Origin: Pseudomonadota bacterium
Lineage (GTDB): Bacteria > Pseudomonadota > Alphaproteobacteria > Rhizobiales > Methylopilaceae
DNA length: 64,000 nt
Assembly (NCBI GenBank): GCA_023430145.1
Contig: JAEZCD010000165.1
Coordinates: 23,097 to 87,096 of the forward strand
Direction: 5' to 3'
Made by a program: the position numbers and the translations under genes. Positions 40,202 to 49,251 of the stretch are shown in pieces. The notes beneath the pieces are model-generated. The model was not told the DNA's origin. It saw only the letters and a list, made by a program, of their open reading frames with translations, and did no database searches. The stretch's first letter is position 1. Each line of letters opens with the position of its first letter.

Positions 40202-41842
40202 ATGCTTCGACCAGAGGAGACCGCTCCGGGCGCGTTGCCGGAGGGCGGCGAGGACTACGACGTCGTCATCGTCGGCTACGGGCCGTGCGGAGCGCTCGCG
40301 GCCAGCCTGCTCGGCAAGCAAGGCGTCCGCGTGCTCGTGGTCGACCGGGAGCACGAGGTCTACGACAAGCCACGGGCGATGGCGCTGGATCACGAGATCC
40401 TGCGCATCTTCGACAATCTCGGTCTCGCCGACGACGTCATACCCTATATCGGCCCGTTCGCGACGTCGCAGCATTTCGGCGCGCAGGGCCAGCTCCTGCG
40501 TACTCTGACGATGGTCCCGGAGCCTTATCCGCACGGCTACACGCCGAGCATGGTCTTCAACCAGCCGCGGATCGAGGAACGACTGCGCGCCGTTGCCGAA
40601 AGCCTGGAGAGCGTCGTCGTCGAGCTCGGGACCGCGCTGATCTCCATCGCGCAATCGGATCGCGGCGTAAAGGTCGGCCTCGCCTCGGAGGATGGAAGCC
40701 GGCGGACCGTTTCCGCCCGCTATGCCATCGCCTGCGACGGTGCTTCGAGCACGGTGCGCACGCTGCTCGGCATAGAGCTCGAGGATCTCGACTTCGACGA
40801 GCCGTGGATCGTCGTGGATATGCTGGTCGAAGAGGGCGGCGGCCGGCGTCTTCCTGAGGAGTCGGCGCATTTCTGCTATCCCGAGCGACCGATCGTCTAC
40901 GTCGTGGGGACCGGCAACCACGTCCGCTGGGAGATCATGCTGAACGACGGCGAGGACCCGCGCGAGATGGAGCGGCCGGAGCAGGTCTGGCGTCTGCTCG
41001 ATCGCTGGATCGGCCCCGACGAGGCCTCGCTATGGCGTTCGGCGAGCTATCGCTTCCACGCGCTGGTCGCACGTGACTGGCGGCGCGGACGCATCTTCAT
41101 CGCCGGCGACGCGGCGCACCAGCAGCCTCCGATCCTGGGGCAGGGCATGTGCCAGGGGATGCGCGACGTCGCCAATCTCGCCTGGAAGCTGGGGGGCGTC
41201 CTCCAGGGCCGCTGGCCGGCCTCGATTCTCGATAGCTACCAGGCCGAGCGGCGGCCGCATGTTCGCGAGCTGATCGAGCGGATCAAGGCGCTCGGCGCGG
41301 TCCTGTGCGAGCGCGATCCCGAGGCGGCAAGGCTCCGCGACGAGCGGCTGCTGGCCGAGGGCGGAGGCTCGCCGCGCCACATCACCCGCCAGTCGATCCT
41401 GCCCCGGCTGATGCAGGGCTTGCTGGCCGTCCGGGGCGGGCCGGGCGTCGGAACGCTCTTTCCCCAGCCTTGGGTCCTCGTCGGCGAGGGGCGAGCGCGG
41501 ATGGACAAGGTTTTCGGTCACGACTGGCGCCTGATCGCCACCGACGGCCGGATGCTTGCCGGCGAGAACACGGTCGCGCGCTGCCGCGCTCTCGGTCTGC
41601 GCGTTCTGGTCCTCGGCGGCAATGTCGCCGGCGCCGAGGTCGTGAACGAGGCCGAGGGAGTCCTCGCGGCGTGGTTCGACGCCAACCGTACGGGTGCGGC
41701 CATCGTGCGCCCCGACCATTACGTCTACGGGACGGCCGCCGATCCGCAGCAGCTCGAAGAGATCATCGGGGAACTCGAAGAGGCGCTCGCCCGGGCGCCG
41801 GATGCGAGCCCGCAAATGGAGATCGCACGTGAAGTTTGCTAG
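40202..41842 (+). CDS. FAD-dependent aromatic hydroxylase (MhpA/PheA-like)
   Basis: 546 residues. FAD-binding 'YDVVIVGYGPCGALAASLLGKQGVRVLVVDRE' (about 20-50), 'FNQPRIEERLRAVAE', the DG motif 'AIACDGASSTVRTLLGIE', and GD motif 'GRIFIAGDAAHQQPPILGQGMCQGMRDVANLAWKL' identify a group A flavoprotein monooxygenase. The C-terminal thioredoxin-like domain ('FGHDWRLIATDG...VAAWFDANRTGAAIVRPDHYVYGTA') matches MhpA/phenol hydroxylases. Hydroxylates an aromatic acid to the catechol used by the dioxygenase. Stop overlaps the next start. Confidence 0.9.
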   Translation: MLRPEETAPGALPEGGEDYDVVIVGYGPCGALAASLLGKQGVRVLVVDREHEVYDKPRAMALDHEILRIFDNLGLADDVIPYIGPFATSQHFGAQGQLLRTLTMVPEPYPHGYTPSMVFNQPRIEERLRAVAESLESVVVELGTALISIAQSDRGVKVGLASEDGSRRTVSARYAIACDGASSTVRTLLGIELEDLDFDEPWIVVDMLVEEGGGRRLPEESAHFCYPERPIVYVVGTGNHVRWEIMLNDGEDPREMERPEQVWRLLDRWIGPDEASLWRSASYRFHALVARDWRRGRIFIAGDAAHQQPPILGQGMCQGMRDVANLAWKLGGVLQGRWPASILDSYQAERRPHVRELIERIKALGAVLCERDPEAARLRDERLLAEGGGSPRHITRQSILPRLMQGLLAVRGGPGVGTLFPQPWVLVGEGRARMDKVFGHDWRLIATDGRMLAGENTVARCRALGLRVLVLGGNVAGAEVVNEAEGVLAAWFDANRTGAAIVRPDHYVYGTAADPQQLEEIIGELEEALARAPDASPQMEIAREVC

Positions 41843-42677
41843 TTTCAGCCGCAACGGCAGCGAAAGCTGGGGCGCGGTCCAGGACGACAGGATCGTCGAC
41901 CTCGGCAGCGTGCTGGGCGGCGGCCTGCCCGACCTCAAGTCCGCCATCGCCTCGGGTCGGCTCGGGCAGGGCCGGGCGGCGGCGGCCGATGCTCCCTCGT
42001 TCGACGTGGGCGAGGTCCGCTGGCTGCCGGTGATTCCCAATCCCGACAAGATCCTCTGCGTCGGGCTGAACTACGAGACGCACCGCAAGGAGACCGGGCG
42101 GGCGGAGGTGGAGCAGCCGACCATCTTCACACGCTTCGCCAACAGCCAGACGGGTCACGCGGAGCCGGTGCCGCGCCCAAAAGTCTCCGACAAGGTGGAC
42201 TTCGAGGGCGAGCTCGCCGTCGTCATCGGACGTGCCGGCCGCTACATCGCGCGCAAGGACGCCATGGAGCACGTGGCCGGCTATTCCATCTACAACGACA
42301 TCACCATACGAGACTTCCAGTACCACACCCATCAGTTTACGCCCGGCAAGAACTTCCCGGGCACCGGCGCGTTTGGTCCATGGATGGTGACGCCGGACGA
42401 GATGGGCGAGCTCGGGGCCCAGCGTCTCCAGACGCGCGTGAACGGGCAGGTCGTCCAGCACGCCGAGCTGGGCGCCATGATCTTCGATATCGCTCGCATC
42501 ATCGAATACTGCTCGTCCTTCACCCGCCTCGAGCCGGGCGACGTGATCGCGACCGGCACGCCCGGCGGCGTCGGCGCGAAGCGCAAGCCCGAGCTGTGGC
42601 TGCGCCCCGGCGACGAGGTCGCCGTCGAGATCGAGGGCATCGGCACGCTCTCGAACATCATCGAAGACGAGCGGTAG
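41829..42677 (+). CDS. Fumarylacetoacetate hydrolase-family enzyme
   Basis: 282 residues, GTG start overlapping the hydroxylase gene by 14 bases. Metal ligands E126 and E128 in 'DFEGELAVVIG' and D157 in 'YNDITIRDFQY'; 'KILCVGLNYETHRKET' and 'GDVIATGTPGGVG' are signature segments of the FAH domain. Such enzymes hydrolyse, hydrate or decarboxylate the product of meta ring cleavage. It completes a three-step hydroxylase-dioxygenase-hydrolase series. Confidence 0.9.
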   Translation: MKFASFSRNGSESWGAVQDDRIVDLGSVLGGGLPDLKSAIASGRLGQGRAAAADAPSFDVGEVRWLPVIPNPDKILCVGLNYETHRKETGRAEVEQPTIFTRFANSQTGHAEPVPRPKVSDKVDFEGELAVVIGRAGRYIARKDAMEHVAGYSIYNDITIRDFQYHTHQFTPGKNFPGTGAFGPWMVTPDEMGELGAQRLQTRVNGQVVQHAELGAMIFDIARIIEYCSSFTRLEPGDVIATGTPGGVGAKRKPELWLRPGDEVAVEIEGIGTLSNIIEDER

Positions 42678-42777
42678 GCCGGAAATCCGACGCAGCACAG
42701 TCGATCGATACGACCGCAACCAGGCTTGAAGATCTGCGTAAACAACGGAGCTCGCGCATTTGCGCAGGGAGGACACG

Positions 42778-43743
42778 ATGCGATTTCTGATCGGAGCATA
42801 CGCAGCGGCGATCGCGGCGCTGATGGGCGTCTTTCCGGCGCTCGCCGACTGGCCCGAGCGCCCGGTGACGCTCGTCGTGTCGCAAGGGGCGGGCGCCAGT
42901 CCCGACATTATGGCGCGGCTGCTGGCCGAGAAGCTGTCCGCCAAGCTGGGCACCCGGTTCATCGTCGATAATCGACCCGGCGGCGGCAACGTCGTCGGTT
43001 CGGCCAGCGTCGCGCGATCGGCACCGGACGGCTACACGCTGTTCTTCGCCACGTCGGCCGCTCTCGTCACCAATCCCTACGTGATGAAGAATCTTCCCTA
43101 CGACCCGCTCAAGAGCTTCGATCCTGCCGCGCTCGTGGCGACGAGCCAGATACTGATCGTCGCCAATCCCGCGAGCGGCATCACCTCCGTCAAGTCGCTG
43201 ATTGAGAAGTCGAAGGCGGGGCCGGTCGTGAGCGTTGGGGTCGACAGCCCGCGGAACCTGTCGGGAATCATCGCCCGCGCGATCAATCACGAGGCAGGGA
43301 TTCAGCTGCGTCTCGTGAGCTACAACAACATACCGCAGTCTGTTCAGGACACGGTGTCCGGCGTCATCCCGGTTTCGATCCAATCGGAATCGGTCGTCAC
43401 GCCCTATCTGAAGGACAACTCGCTGAAGGCGATCGCCGTTGCGGGATCGGAAGGGATCGAGATGCTGCCCGACCTGCCGACCGTCACGTCGGTGCTTCCG
43501 GGCGTCGACCTCAAGGGCTGGTTCATGATCGTCACGCCGAAGGGCGTCGACCCCGCCATCATCGACAAGCTGAACGCCGCCGTTCGCGCAGTGATCGCGG
43601 AGCCTGAAGTTCAGGCGCTCGCCAAGCGCCTCGGCTTCCAGCTGTCGCCGGGATACGACGTCGCCAAGTCGGCCGCTTTTCTCGAGAGCCAGCTGAAAGA
43701 CTGGAAGGCCATAACCGCAAATCTGGGCATCGTTCCCGAGTAA
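42778..43743 (+). CDS. Tripartite tricarboxylate transporter solute receptor (TctC/Bug family)
   Basis: 321 residues; signal peptide MRFLIGAYAAAIAALMGVFPALA; GGGAGG upstream supports the ATG at 42778. Bug pattern: 'WPERPVTLVVSQGAGASPDIMARLLAEKLSAKLGTRFIVDNRPGGGNVVGSASVARSAPDGYTLFFAT', 'LPYDPLKSFDPAAL', 'GWFMIVTPKGVDPAIIDKLNAAVRAV'. Periplasmic receptor for a carboxylate, here probably the aromatic acid degraded by the operon. Confidence 0.92.
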   Translation: MRFLIGAYAAAIAALMGVFPALADWPERPVTLVVSQGAGASPDIMARLLAEKLSAKLGTRFIVDNRPGGGNVVGSASVARSAPDGYTLFFATSAALVTNPYVMKNLPYDPLKSFDPAALVATSQILIVANPASGITSVKSLIEKSKAGPVVSVGVDSPRNLSGIIARAINHEAGIQLRLVSYNNIPQSVQDTVSGVIPVSIQSESVVTPYLKDNSLKAIAVAGSEGIEMLPDLPTVTSVLPGVDLKGWFMIVTPKGVDPAIIDKLNAAVRAVIAEPEVQALAKRLGFQLSPGYDVAKSAAFLESQLKDWKAITANLGIVPE

Positions 43744-43774
43744 CGTTCCTTCCTCGTCGACCCGAGTAGGGCCC

Positions 43775-44233
43775 ATGTTCAATCGTCTCGGATTTCGGGC
43801 CGGAGAGAGAGCAGGGGCCGCCATCCTGTTCGCCGGCGGCCTCCTCCTCTCCTGGCAGGGTCTTCAGCTGTCGCTCGGCTCGCTGGCGAACTTCGGCCCG
43901 GGCCTCTTCCCCTTCGTGATCGGCGTCGTGCTCGCCGGTCTCGCCGGCGGCCTCTTATTGAGGCCGCCCGAGGCGCCCGCGAGCAGGGAGCCGCGGGAAG
44001 CCGTCGCCTGGCGCAGCATCGTCGCGGTCTCCGCCGGGATGATCGCCTTCGCTCTGCTCATACTGCCGCTGGGGCTCGTTCCCGCGACGGTTTCCTTGGT
44101 GGTCCTGTCGTCCCTCGGGGAGCGAGGGCCAAATCTGCTCGTCTCGCTGGCGAGCGCTGCGGTCCTCTCTCTCGTTGGCGTCGCCATCTTCATCTGGGGC
44201 CTCGGCCTGCCCCTTCATGCGATCAAGTGGTGA
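43775..44233 (+). CDS. TctB-family small transporter subunit
   Basis: 152 residues with four hydrophobic segments ('GAAILFAGGLLLSW', 'LFPFVIGVVLAGLAGGLLL', 'IVAVSAGMIAFALLILPLGLVPATVSLVVLSSLG', 'AAVLSLVGVAIFIWGLGLPL'). 'SLANFGPGLFPFVIG' is the TctB signature. Lies between receptor and TctA genes, the usual order. Confidence 0.87.
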   Translation: MFNRLGFRAGERAGAAILFAGGLLLSWQGLQLSLGSLANFGPGLFPFVIGVVLAGLAGGLLLRPPEAPASREPREAVAWRSIVAVSAGMIAFALLILPLGLVPATVSLVVLSSLGERGPNLLVSLASAAVLSLVGVAIFIWGLGLPLHAIKW

Positions 44234-44236
44234 CCC

Positions 44237-45748
44237 GTGGACACCTTCTCCCAATTCGCAGGAGGCATCGGCAGCGCGCTCGCCCCCGGCCTGTTCCTGA
44301 TGTGCCTGACCGGCGTCGTGATCGGGATGGTGGTCGGCGTGCTGCCGGGGATCGGCGCGATTGCGGCGCTGTCGCTGGCCTTGCCGATCACCTTCTATCT
44401 CGAGCCGACCGCTGCCCTGGTGATGCTGTCCGGCATCTTCTACGGCACGCAGTATGGCGGCTCTACGTCGTCGATCCTCCTCAATCTGCCGGGAACGGCG
44501 ACCTCGGCCGTCACCTGTCTGGACGGCTATCCGCTCGCCAAGCAGGGCAAGGCGGGCGTGGCGCTTTTCATCACCACCATCGCGTCCTTCATCGGCGCGT
44601 CGATCGCCATCATCGTGATGATGCTGCTGACGCCGGTGCTCGCCCGGCTGGCCCTGGGCTTCAGCGCGGCGGACTATTTCGCCGTGATGCTGCTCGGGCT
44701 CGTCGCCGCGTCGGCGCTGTCCACCGGCTCGGCAGTCAAGGGGCTGGCCATGGTCGTGGTCGGGCTCGGCCTCGGGCTCGTCGGCATGGACGTCAACAGC
44801 GGCCTTCCGCGGCTCACCCTGGGGCTCTTCGAGCTGATGGACGGGATCAGCCTCGTCGCGCTGGCGATGGGGCTGTTCGGCGTGTCGGAGGTTTTCGCCA
44901 ACATGGCCAAGCCGGAGTCCGGCAAGGTGAAGAGCCGTGTTCGGCTGCGCGACCTGATCCCGACCCGTGAAGAGTTCCGCACCTCGTTGGGCCCGACCTT
45001 TCGAGGCACCGCTCTCGGCACCGTCCTCGGCTGCCTGCCGGGCATGGGCGCAGCCGTGACCTCGTTCATGTCCTACGCGATCGAGCGCAAGCTCGCCAAG
45101 GATCCGTCACGGTTCGGCAAGGGCGCCATCGAGGGCATCGCCGCTCCCGAGGCGGCGAACAACGCCACGGTTCAGGCCTCCTTCATCCCGACGCTCAGCC
45201 TCGGCATTCCTGGCGATCCGGTCATGGCCATCATCATCGGCGCGATGATGCTGCACGGGATCGTGCCAGGACCGCGCTTCATAACCGATAACTCTGCCAT
45301 GTTCTGGCTGCTGATCGGTAGCTTTTGGATCGGCAATCTTCTTCTGCTGATCCTCAACATACCTCTCGTCGGCATCTGGGTCAGGATATTGTCGATCCCC
45401 TCGAAGATTCTCTATCCGGCGGTTCTCGTCTTCGTGTGCATCGGGGTCTTCAGCGTCAGGAGCAGCGCCTTCGACATCTACGTGACGCTGCTCTTCGGAG
45501 TCGTAGGCTATGCCATGAACCGCTTCTCGTATCCGGCGGCACCGCTTCTGCTCGGGTTCGTGCTCGGCCCGGTGATGGAGGAGAACCTGACGCGCGCGCT
45601 CGTCATCTCCGGCGGCAGCCCGACGGTCTTCTTCACGCGGCCGATCAGCGCCGTCTTCATGGGGCTGACATTCCTCATCCTGGCGGCGACGGTGCGCGGC
45701 CTCGCCCGTCAGCACGGTCGGAGAAAGCCGGAACCCGCCCGGATATGA
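44237..45748 (+). CDS. TctA-family large transporter subunit
   Basis: 503 residues, GTG start three bases after the TctB stop. Many membrane helices. TctA motifs: 'GMVVGVLPGIGAIAALSLALPITFYLEPTAALVMLSGIFYGTQYGGSTSSILLNLPGTATSAVTCLDGYPLAKQGKAG', 'LGCLPGMGAAVTSFMSYAIERKLAKDPSRFGKGAIEGIAAPEAANNATVQASFIPTLSLGIPGDPVMAIIIGAMMLHGI'. Forms the channel of the cation-coupled TTT importer. Confidence 0.93.
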   Translation: MDTFSQFAGGIGSALAPGLFLMCLTGVVIGMVVGVLPGIGAIAALSLALPITFYLEPTAALVMLSGIFYGTQYGGSTSSILLNLPGTATSAVTCLDGYPLAKQGKAGVALFITTIASFIGASIAIIVMMLLTPVLARLALGFSAADYFAVMLLGLVAASALSTGSAVKGLAMVVVGLGLGLVGMDVNSGLPRLTLGLFELMDGISLVALAMGLFGVSEVFANMAKPESGKVKSRVRLRDLIPTREEFRTSLGPTFRGTALGTVLGCLPGMGAAVTSFMSYAIERKLAKDPSRFGKGAIEGIAAPEAANNATVQASFIPTLSLGIPGDPVMAIIIGAMMLHGIVPGPRFITDNSAMFWLLIGSFWIGNLLLLILNIPLVGIWVRILSIPSKILYPAVLVFVCIGVFSVRSSAFDIYVTLLFGVVGYAMNRFSYPAAPLLLGFVLGPVMEENLTRALVISGGSPTVFFTRPISAVFMGLTFLILAATVRGLARQHGRRKPEPARI

Positions 45749-45809
45749 AGCGTGCTCGTTGCCGCAGGACGGCCCGACGACGCTCGAGCCCGTCCGCGGC
45801 CTTCGAGCG

Positions 45810-46731
45810 TCAGAGCTGGTTCTCGCGGTCGTACCGAGGCGCGATTTGCTTCAGGACCGTGCAGAAGAGCTCGGCTATCGGCGAAGGCTTGCGGTCCTTC
45901 AGCAGGCGCAGGCCGAACGTCCTGTGGCCCACCAGCTCCTCGAGCGGGACCGCGACCAATCGCCCGAGCGAGATGTCGTTGCGCACGATCTGGTGCGGGA
46001 TCAGCGTGACGGCGCCGGACTGGAGCACGATCTCCTTCAGCGTCGCGAAGGTGGAGGTTTGGATGATGTTGTCCGGAATGCGCCGCCCGGCCATCAGGAA
46101 CATGGCTTCGAGCTGCGTACGGAAGGTCCCGCCCGGCTGAGGCAGGACGAGCTGGTGGTCGTCGAGATCCGCAAGACTGACCTTGCTGCGCCCCGCGAGC
46201 GGATGGTCGGGCCGGAACACCGCCGCGATCGCCGACTTGAACAGGGGGATGTCCTCGACCGCGTCGTCATGGGCGCCGAGATTGATGCTGCTGACGACGA
46301 TGTCGTACTTGTAGCCGAGCAGCCCCGTCAGAAGCTGCTGGTCGGTATCCTCGACGACATCGATGCGGACACGGCCGACGTCCTTGGCGAGCACGGCGAT
46401 CGCGGCGGGGATGATGCTCATGACCGCGAGCGGCGTCCCGCCCACGTTGAGCGGGCCCATGATATCGCGCCGGCAGAGGTGGATCTCGCGGCTGGCGCTG
46501 TCGAGCAGTCTTTCGATCTGCTCGGCGTGCCGCAGCAGGATTTCCCCGGCCGGCGTGGGCTTGGCCCCGTGCCGGCCGCGCGTCAGCAACTGGCACGCCG
46601 ACGAGATCTTCGAGGCGCGAGATGCTGCTCGACAGGGCAGGCTGAGACAATGCGAGCTGCTCGGCCGCCTGGCTGAACGACCGCTCCCTCGCGATGACGA
46701 GGAGATGGCGCAACTGACGTGATTCGATCAT
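45810..46731 (-). pseudogene. LysR-family regulator interrupted by a one-base frameshift
   Basis: The N-terminal helix-turn-helix 'MIESRQLRHLLVIARERSFSQAAEQLALSQPALSSSISRLEDLVGV' starts at 46731. The frame then breaks near 46592-46593 and resumes as 'LLTRGRHGAKPTPAGEILLRHAEQIERLL' plus a complete effector domain ending at 45810. Removing one G of the GG at 46592-46593 restores 'EDLVGVQLLTRGRHGAK', the standard LysR junction, and a protein of about 306 residues. Either a real inactivating mutation or a sequencing/assembly error. Convergent with the TTT genes; probable regulator of the aromatic operon. Confidence 0.8.
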
Positions 46732-46834
46732 GACCAACCCCCGGAGACCGGTGTTCGCCATCACGGCGGGCCGATCGTCTCGCACGAGGGACCGGTCGCG
46801 TGATCGTGCAGGGTTCTTCGCCCCGCGGCCGTCC

Positions 46835-46861
46835 CCGATCGTGCACAAGGGACACGATCGG
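46835..46861. promoter_or_regulatory. 27-bp inverted repeat upstream of the LysR gene
   Basis: CCGATCGTG, 9 bases, then CACGATCGG: perfect arms at 46835-46843 and 46853-46861. A third partial copy, GATCGTGCA, occurs at 46802-46810. It lies in the 280-base gap between the LysR gene and the NmrA-like gene, both transcribed leftward. Operator of the LysR gene or terminator of the upstream gene. Confidence 0.5.
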
Positions 46862-47011
46862 TTCCAGCTGTCAAAGCCGAGGCCGATCCGGCGCGCATTC
46901 CCGAGACGCACGCGCCCGTGATTGTCGCGGCAAGGCTCATCCCGGAGTTCACCCGAAGCTTCGGAAACACGCTGCCGGGTTGCCGCAAATCGGAGTCGCG
47001 AGGCGGCAGGA

Positions 47012-47884
47012 TCAGGCGGCCGGGACGACGGAGACGATCCGCTCGATGGCTGCGGTCAGTTGCACGGTGCCGCGCCACAGCTCCGTAGCGGGCTCGTGGG
47101 CGACCTTTCCGCTGGCGATGGCGTCATACATTTGAAGGAGCGCGCTCGCCACCTCGTCTCGAACACCGGCTGCCGCAAGAATGGCCGCACGCTGATCGGG
47201 CGGAACGAAAGCGGGCGTGACCGCGCGGCCGAGCACATTGGCGAAAGAGGCCGCCACGTCGCCCGCGCTCCAATCCTCCGGCCCGCCGAGCCCCACGATA
47301 CGCCTACCTGTCCAGTCCTCGCAGAGAAGCTGCGCGGCGGCCCGTCCGACATCGATTGTGCTCACCATCGGGATTTTCTGAGCCGGGTCGAGAAAAGTCG
47401 GCAACACACCCTTGGTAATGGCAGCTTCCGCCGCTTCGCTCCAAGTCTCCACGAAGTAGCCGGGCCGCAGGAAGACGGTCGCAGTCGCCGCCCGATCGAG
47501 GAGGGTCTCGAGACGGTTCAAGGTAGCGACGACCCCGGTTCCGGAAGCGTGCTGCGCGCCGACCGAGGAGAGCACCACGGCTTTCGGCAGCCTCGCGCGC
47601 CGCGCGCCCTCGGCGAGCGCCGCTCCGATTTCCTCCGTCCGCGCATAAGGATCGTCAGCCAGGGGCGGCGGGTTGAGCAGGAACGCACCCGATGCGCCTT
47701 CCAGCGCGGCGGCCACCGCACCGGCATCTTCCATACTCGCGATGGCGACCTGCACTTCCGCTCCCTTCCAGTGCGCCGCCTGTTCCGCGCGGCGCAGGAC
47801 GATGCGCACATCCTCGCCGCGCTCGATCAAGGCGCGTGCCGTCTCGCCGCCCGCCCTGCCGGTTGCTCCGAACACCACATGCAT
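47012..47884 (-). CDS. NmrA-like NAD(P)-binding oxidoreductase
   Basis: About 290 residues, start MHVVFGATGRAGGETARALIERGEDVRIVLRR; AAAGGGG upstream supports this ATG, though one at 47941 is also in frame. Dinucleotide motif GATGRAG, 'GASGAFLLNPPP', 'VVLSSVGAQHASGTGVVATLNRLETLL', 'TVFLRPGYFVETW'. Atypical SDR without the YxxxK motif, like NmrA/azoreductase-type proteins: either quinone reductase-like enzyme or redox sensor. Divergent from the LysR gene at 47971. Confidence 0.85.
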   Translation of the reverse strand: MHVVFGATGRAGGETARALIERGEDVRIVLRRAEQAAHWKGAEVQVAIASMEDAGAVAAALEGASGAFLLNPPPLADDPYARTEEIGAALAEGARRARLPKAVVLSSVGAQHASGTGVVATLNRLETLLDRAATATVFLRPGYFVETWSEAAEAAITKGVLPTFLDPAQKIPMVSTIDVGRAAAQLLCEDWTGRRIVGLGGPEDWSAGDVAASFANVLGRAVTPAFVPPDQRAAILAAAGVRDEVASALLQMYDAIASGKVAHEPATELWRGTVQLTAAIERIVSVVPAA

Positions 47885-47946
47885 GATCTTGCCCCTTTCG
47901 TTGCCGTGATCGATGCGGATCGGTACCTGTTGCGCTTTCATGCGTC

Positions 47947-47965
47947 GAATGCATGTGGCACATTC
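47947..47965. promoter_or_regulatory. Candidate LysR binding site
   Basis: GAATG-N9-CATTC interrupted dyad in the short gap between the NmrA-like and LysR genes, ending six bases before the LysR start. Fits a LysR-type box controlling the divergent pair. Confidence 0.4.
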
Positions 47966-47970
47966 TGTTC

Positions 47971-48963
47971 ATGCGTGAAGTGGATTTACGTCGAATCGAT
48001 CTGAACCTGCTGGTGGCGCTCGACGCGCTGCTGGAGGAGCGGAATGTCACCCGCGCCGCCGCGCGTCTCCGCATGAGCCAGCCGGCGGCGAGCCGTGCGC
48101 TCGGGCGACTGCGGGCTCTGTTCTCCGATGCGCTGCTGGTCGACAGGCCGGGGGGCTACACACTCAGCACCCGCGCCGAGGAGCTTCGCCCCGCACTACG
48201 GCAGACGCTGGCCGGGATCGGCGAGATGCTGGAGGCGCGTCCCTTCGATCCCGCTACGGCGACCGGCCCGGTGCGCCTGTTGATGACCGACCTGCACGCC
48301 GCCGTGCTCGCGCCGCACCTGCTGTCCCGTCTCGCCAAGCGGGCGCCGGGCATCGATCTCGACATCCTCCCGCCCGGCCCGTCAATCATGGAGATGCTCG
48401 GCAACAACGCCGTCGACGCGGTCGTGGGCGCGATCGAGGACGCACCAGCGGGCATCCGCCGGAGAAAGCTCTTCGAAGATCGATACGTGACGCTCATGCG
48501 CGCAGGACATCCGGCAACCAGGCGGAAGCTCAGCCTCGAGAACTATCTAGCCCTCGACCATCTGGTCATAAGCATCACGGGCGCGGGGCCGGCTCCCGTC
48601 GACGAGTTGCTCTCGGCCATCGGTCGTAGCCGGCGCGTGCGTGTGCGCGTTCCGAACTTCTTCGCCGCCATGGAGATCGCCGCCTGTTCCGACCTCGTGA
48701 TGACGCTGCCCGAAAGCCTCGCCCGCACCGCTGCCGGTTCGGCAGGCTTCGTCCTGTTGCCGCCGCCAGTCGATCCGGGCCCCATCGCGCTCAACCTCCT
48801 GTGGCATGCCCGACACCAGGACGCACCGCGCCACGTTTGGCTGAGGAGTCTCATTGTGGCTGCCGCACAGCCATCCGCGGCCGATGATGCTCCCGGGCGG
48901 GGACGGTCGACGGCGCGGCATCGGACGCTCGACAAGCCTAAGAATTCGAGTGGAGAGGGCTGA
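47971..48963 (+). CDS. LysR-family transcriptional regulator
   Basis: About 330 residues from ATG at 47971 (an ATG at 47953 is six codons upstream). 'MREVDLRRIDLNLLVALDALLEERNVTRAAARLRMSQPAASRALGRLRALFSDALLVDRPGGYTLSTRAEEL' is the NodD/SyrM-like subgroup N-terminus. Effector domain: 'VRLLMTDLHAAVLAPHLLSRLAKRAPGIDLDILPPG', 'HLVISITGAGPAPVDELLSAIGRSRRVRVRVPNFFAAMEIAACSDLVMTLPESLA'. The C-terminal 35 residues are basic and unlike the family. Probably controls the divergent NmrA-like gene. Confidence 0.88.
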   Translation: MREVDLRRIDLNLLVALDALLEERNVTRAAARLRMSQPAASRALGRLRALFSDALLVDRPGGYTLSTRAEELRPALRQTLAGIGEMLEARPFDPATATGPVRLLMTDLHAAVLAPHLLSRLAKRAPGIDLDILPPGPSIMEMLGNNAVDAVVGAIEDAPAGIRRRKLFEDRYVTLMRAGHPATRRKLSLENYLALDHLVISITGAGPAPVDELLSAIGRSRRVRVRVPNFFAAMEIAACSDLVMTLPESLARTAAGSAGFVLLPPPVDPGPIALNLLWHARHQDAPRHVWLRSLIVAAAQPSAADDAPGRGRSTARHRTLDKPKNSSGEG

Positions 48964-49251
48964 TAGGAGAGGGCGGACACCACCTGCCCAGATGCTCTCG
49001 TGTTGGCTGCGCGTTCATGGCGCTGCGTTGGTTATCCAGCGGCCCGAGCGCGTGTCGACCTCCAGGAGGCGTCCGGTCCGATGTCGCTGAGGGGCTCCCG
49101 TCGTGGCGGGTGAGATCGCGAAGCGTCGCCGGTCCGCATTACGAGTGCAAGATCGCCATGTTCGGCGGCACCATCCGGACCGAGAAGGTCGAGCGCATCG
49201 ACGCGCTCGTCGCCCGCCTCGCCGTCGCGCGGCACCAACGAAGACCCGATC
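48964..49251. other. Convergent gap with coding-like debris
   Basis: 288 bases between convergent genes. One plus-strand stretch (about 49135-49240) translates to 'YECKIAMFGGTIRTEKVERIDALVARLAVA', which looks protein-like but has no start or family match. Probably the worn remains of a gene. No clear terminator. Confidence 0.4.

Noticed and set aside
45810..46589. LysR C-terminal part as an independent gene starting MLTRGRHGAK
   Set aside because: It begins mid-domain, lacks a DNA-binding region, and joins the N-terminal part exactly after a one-base correction.
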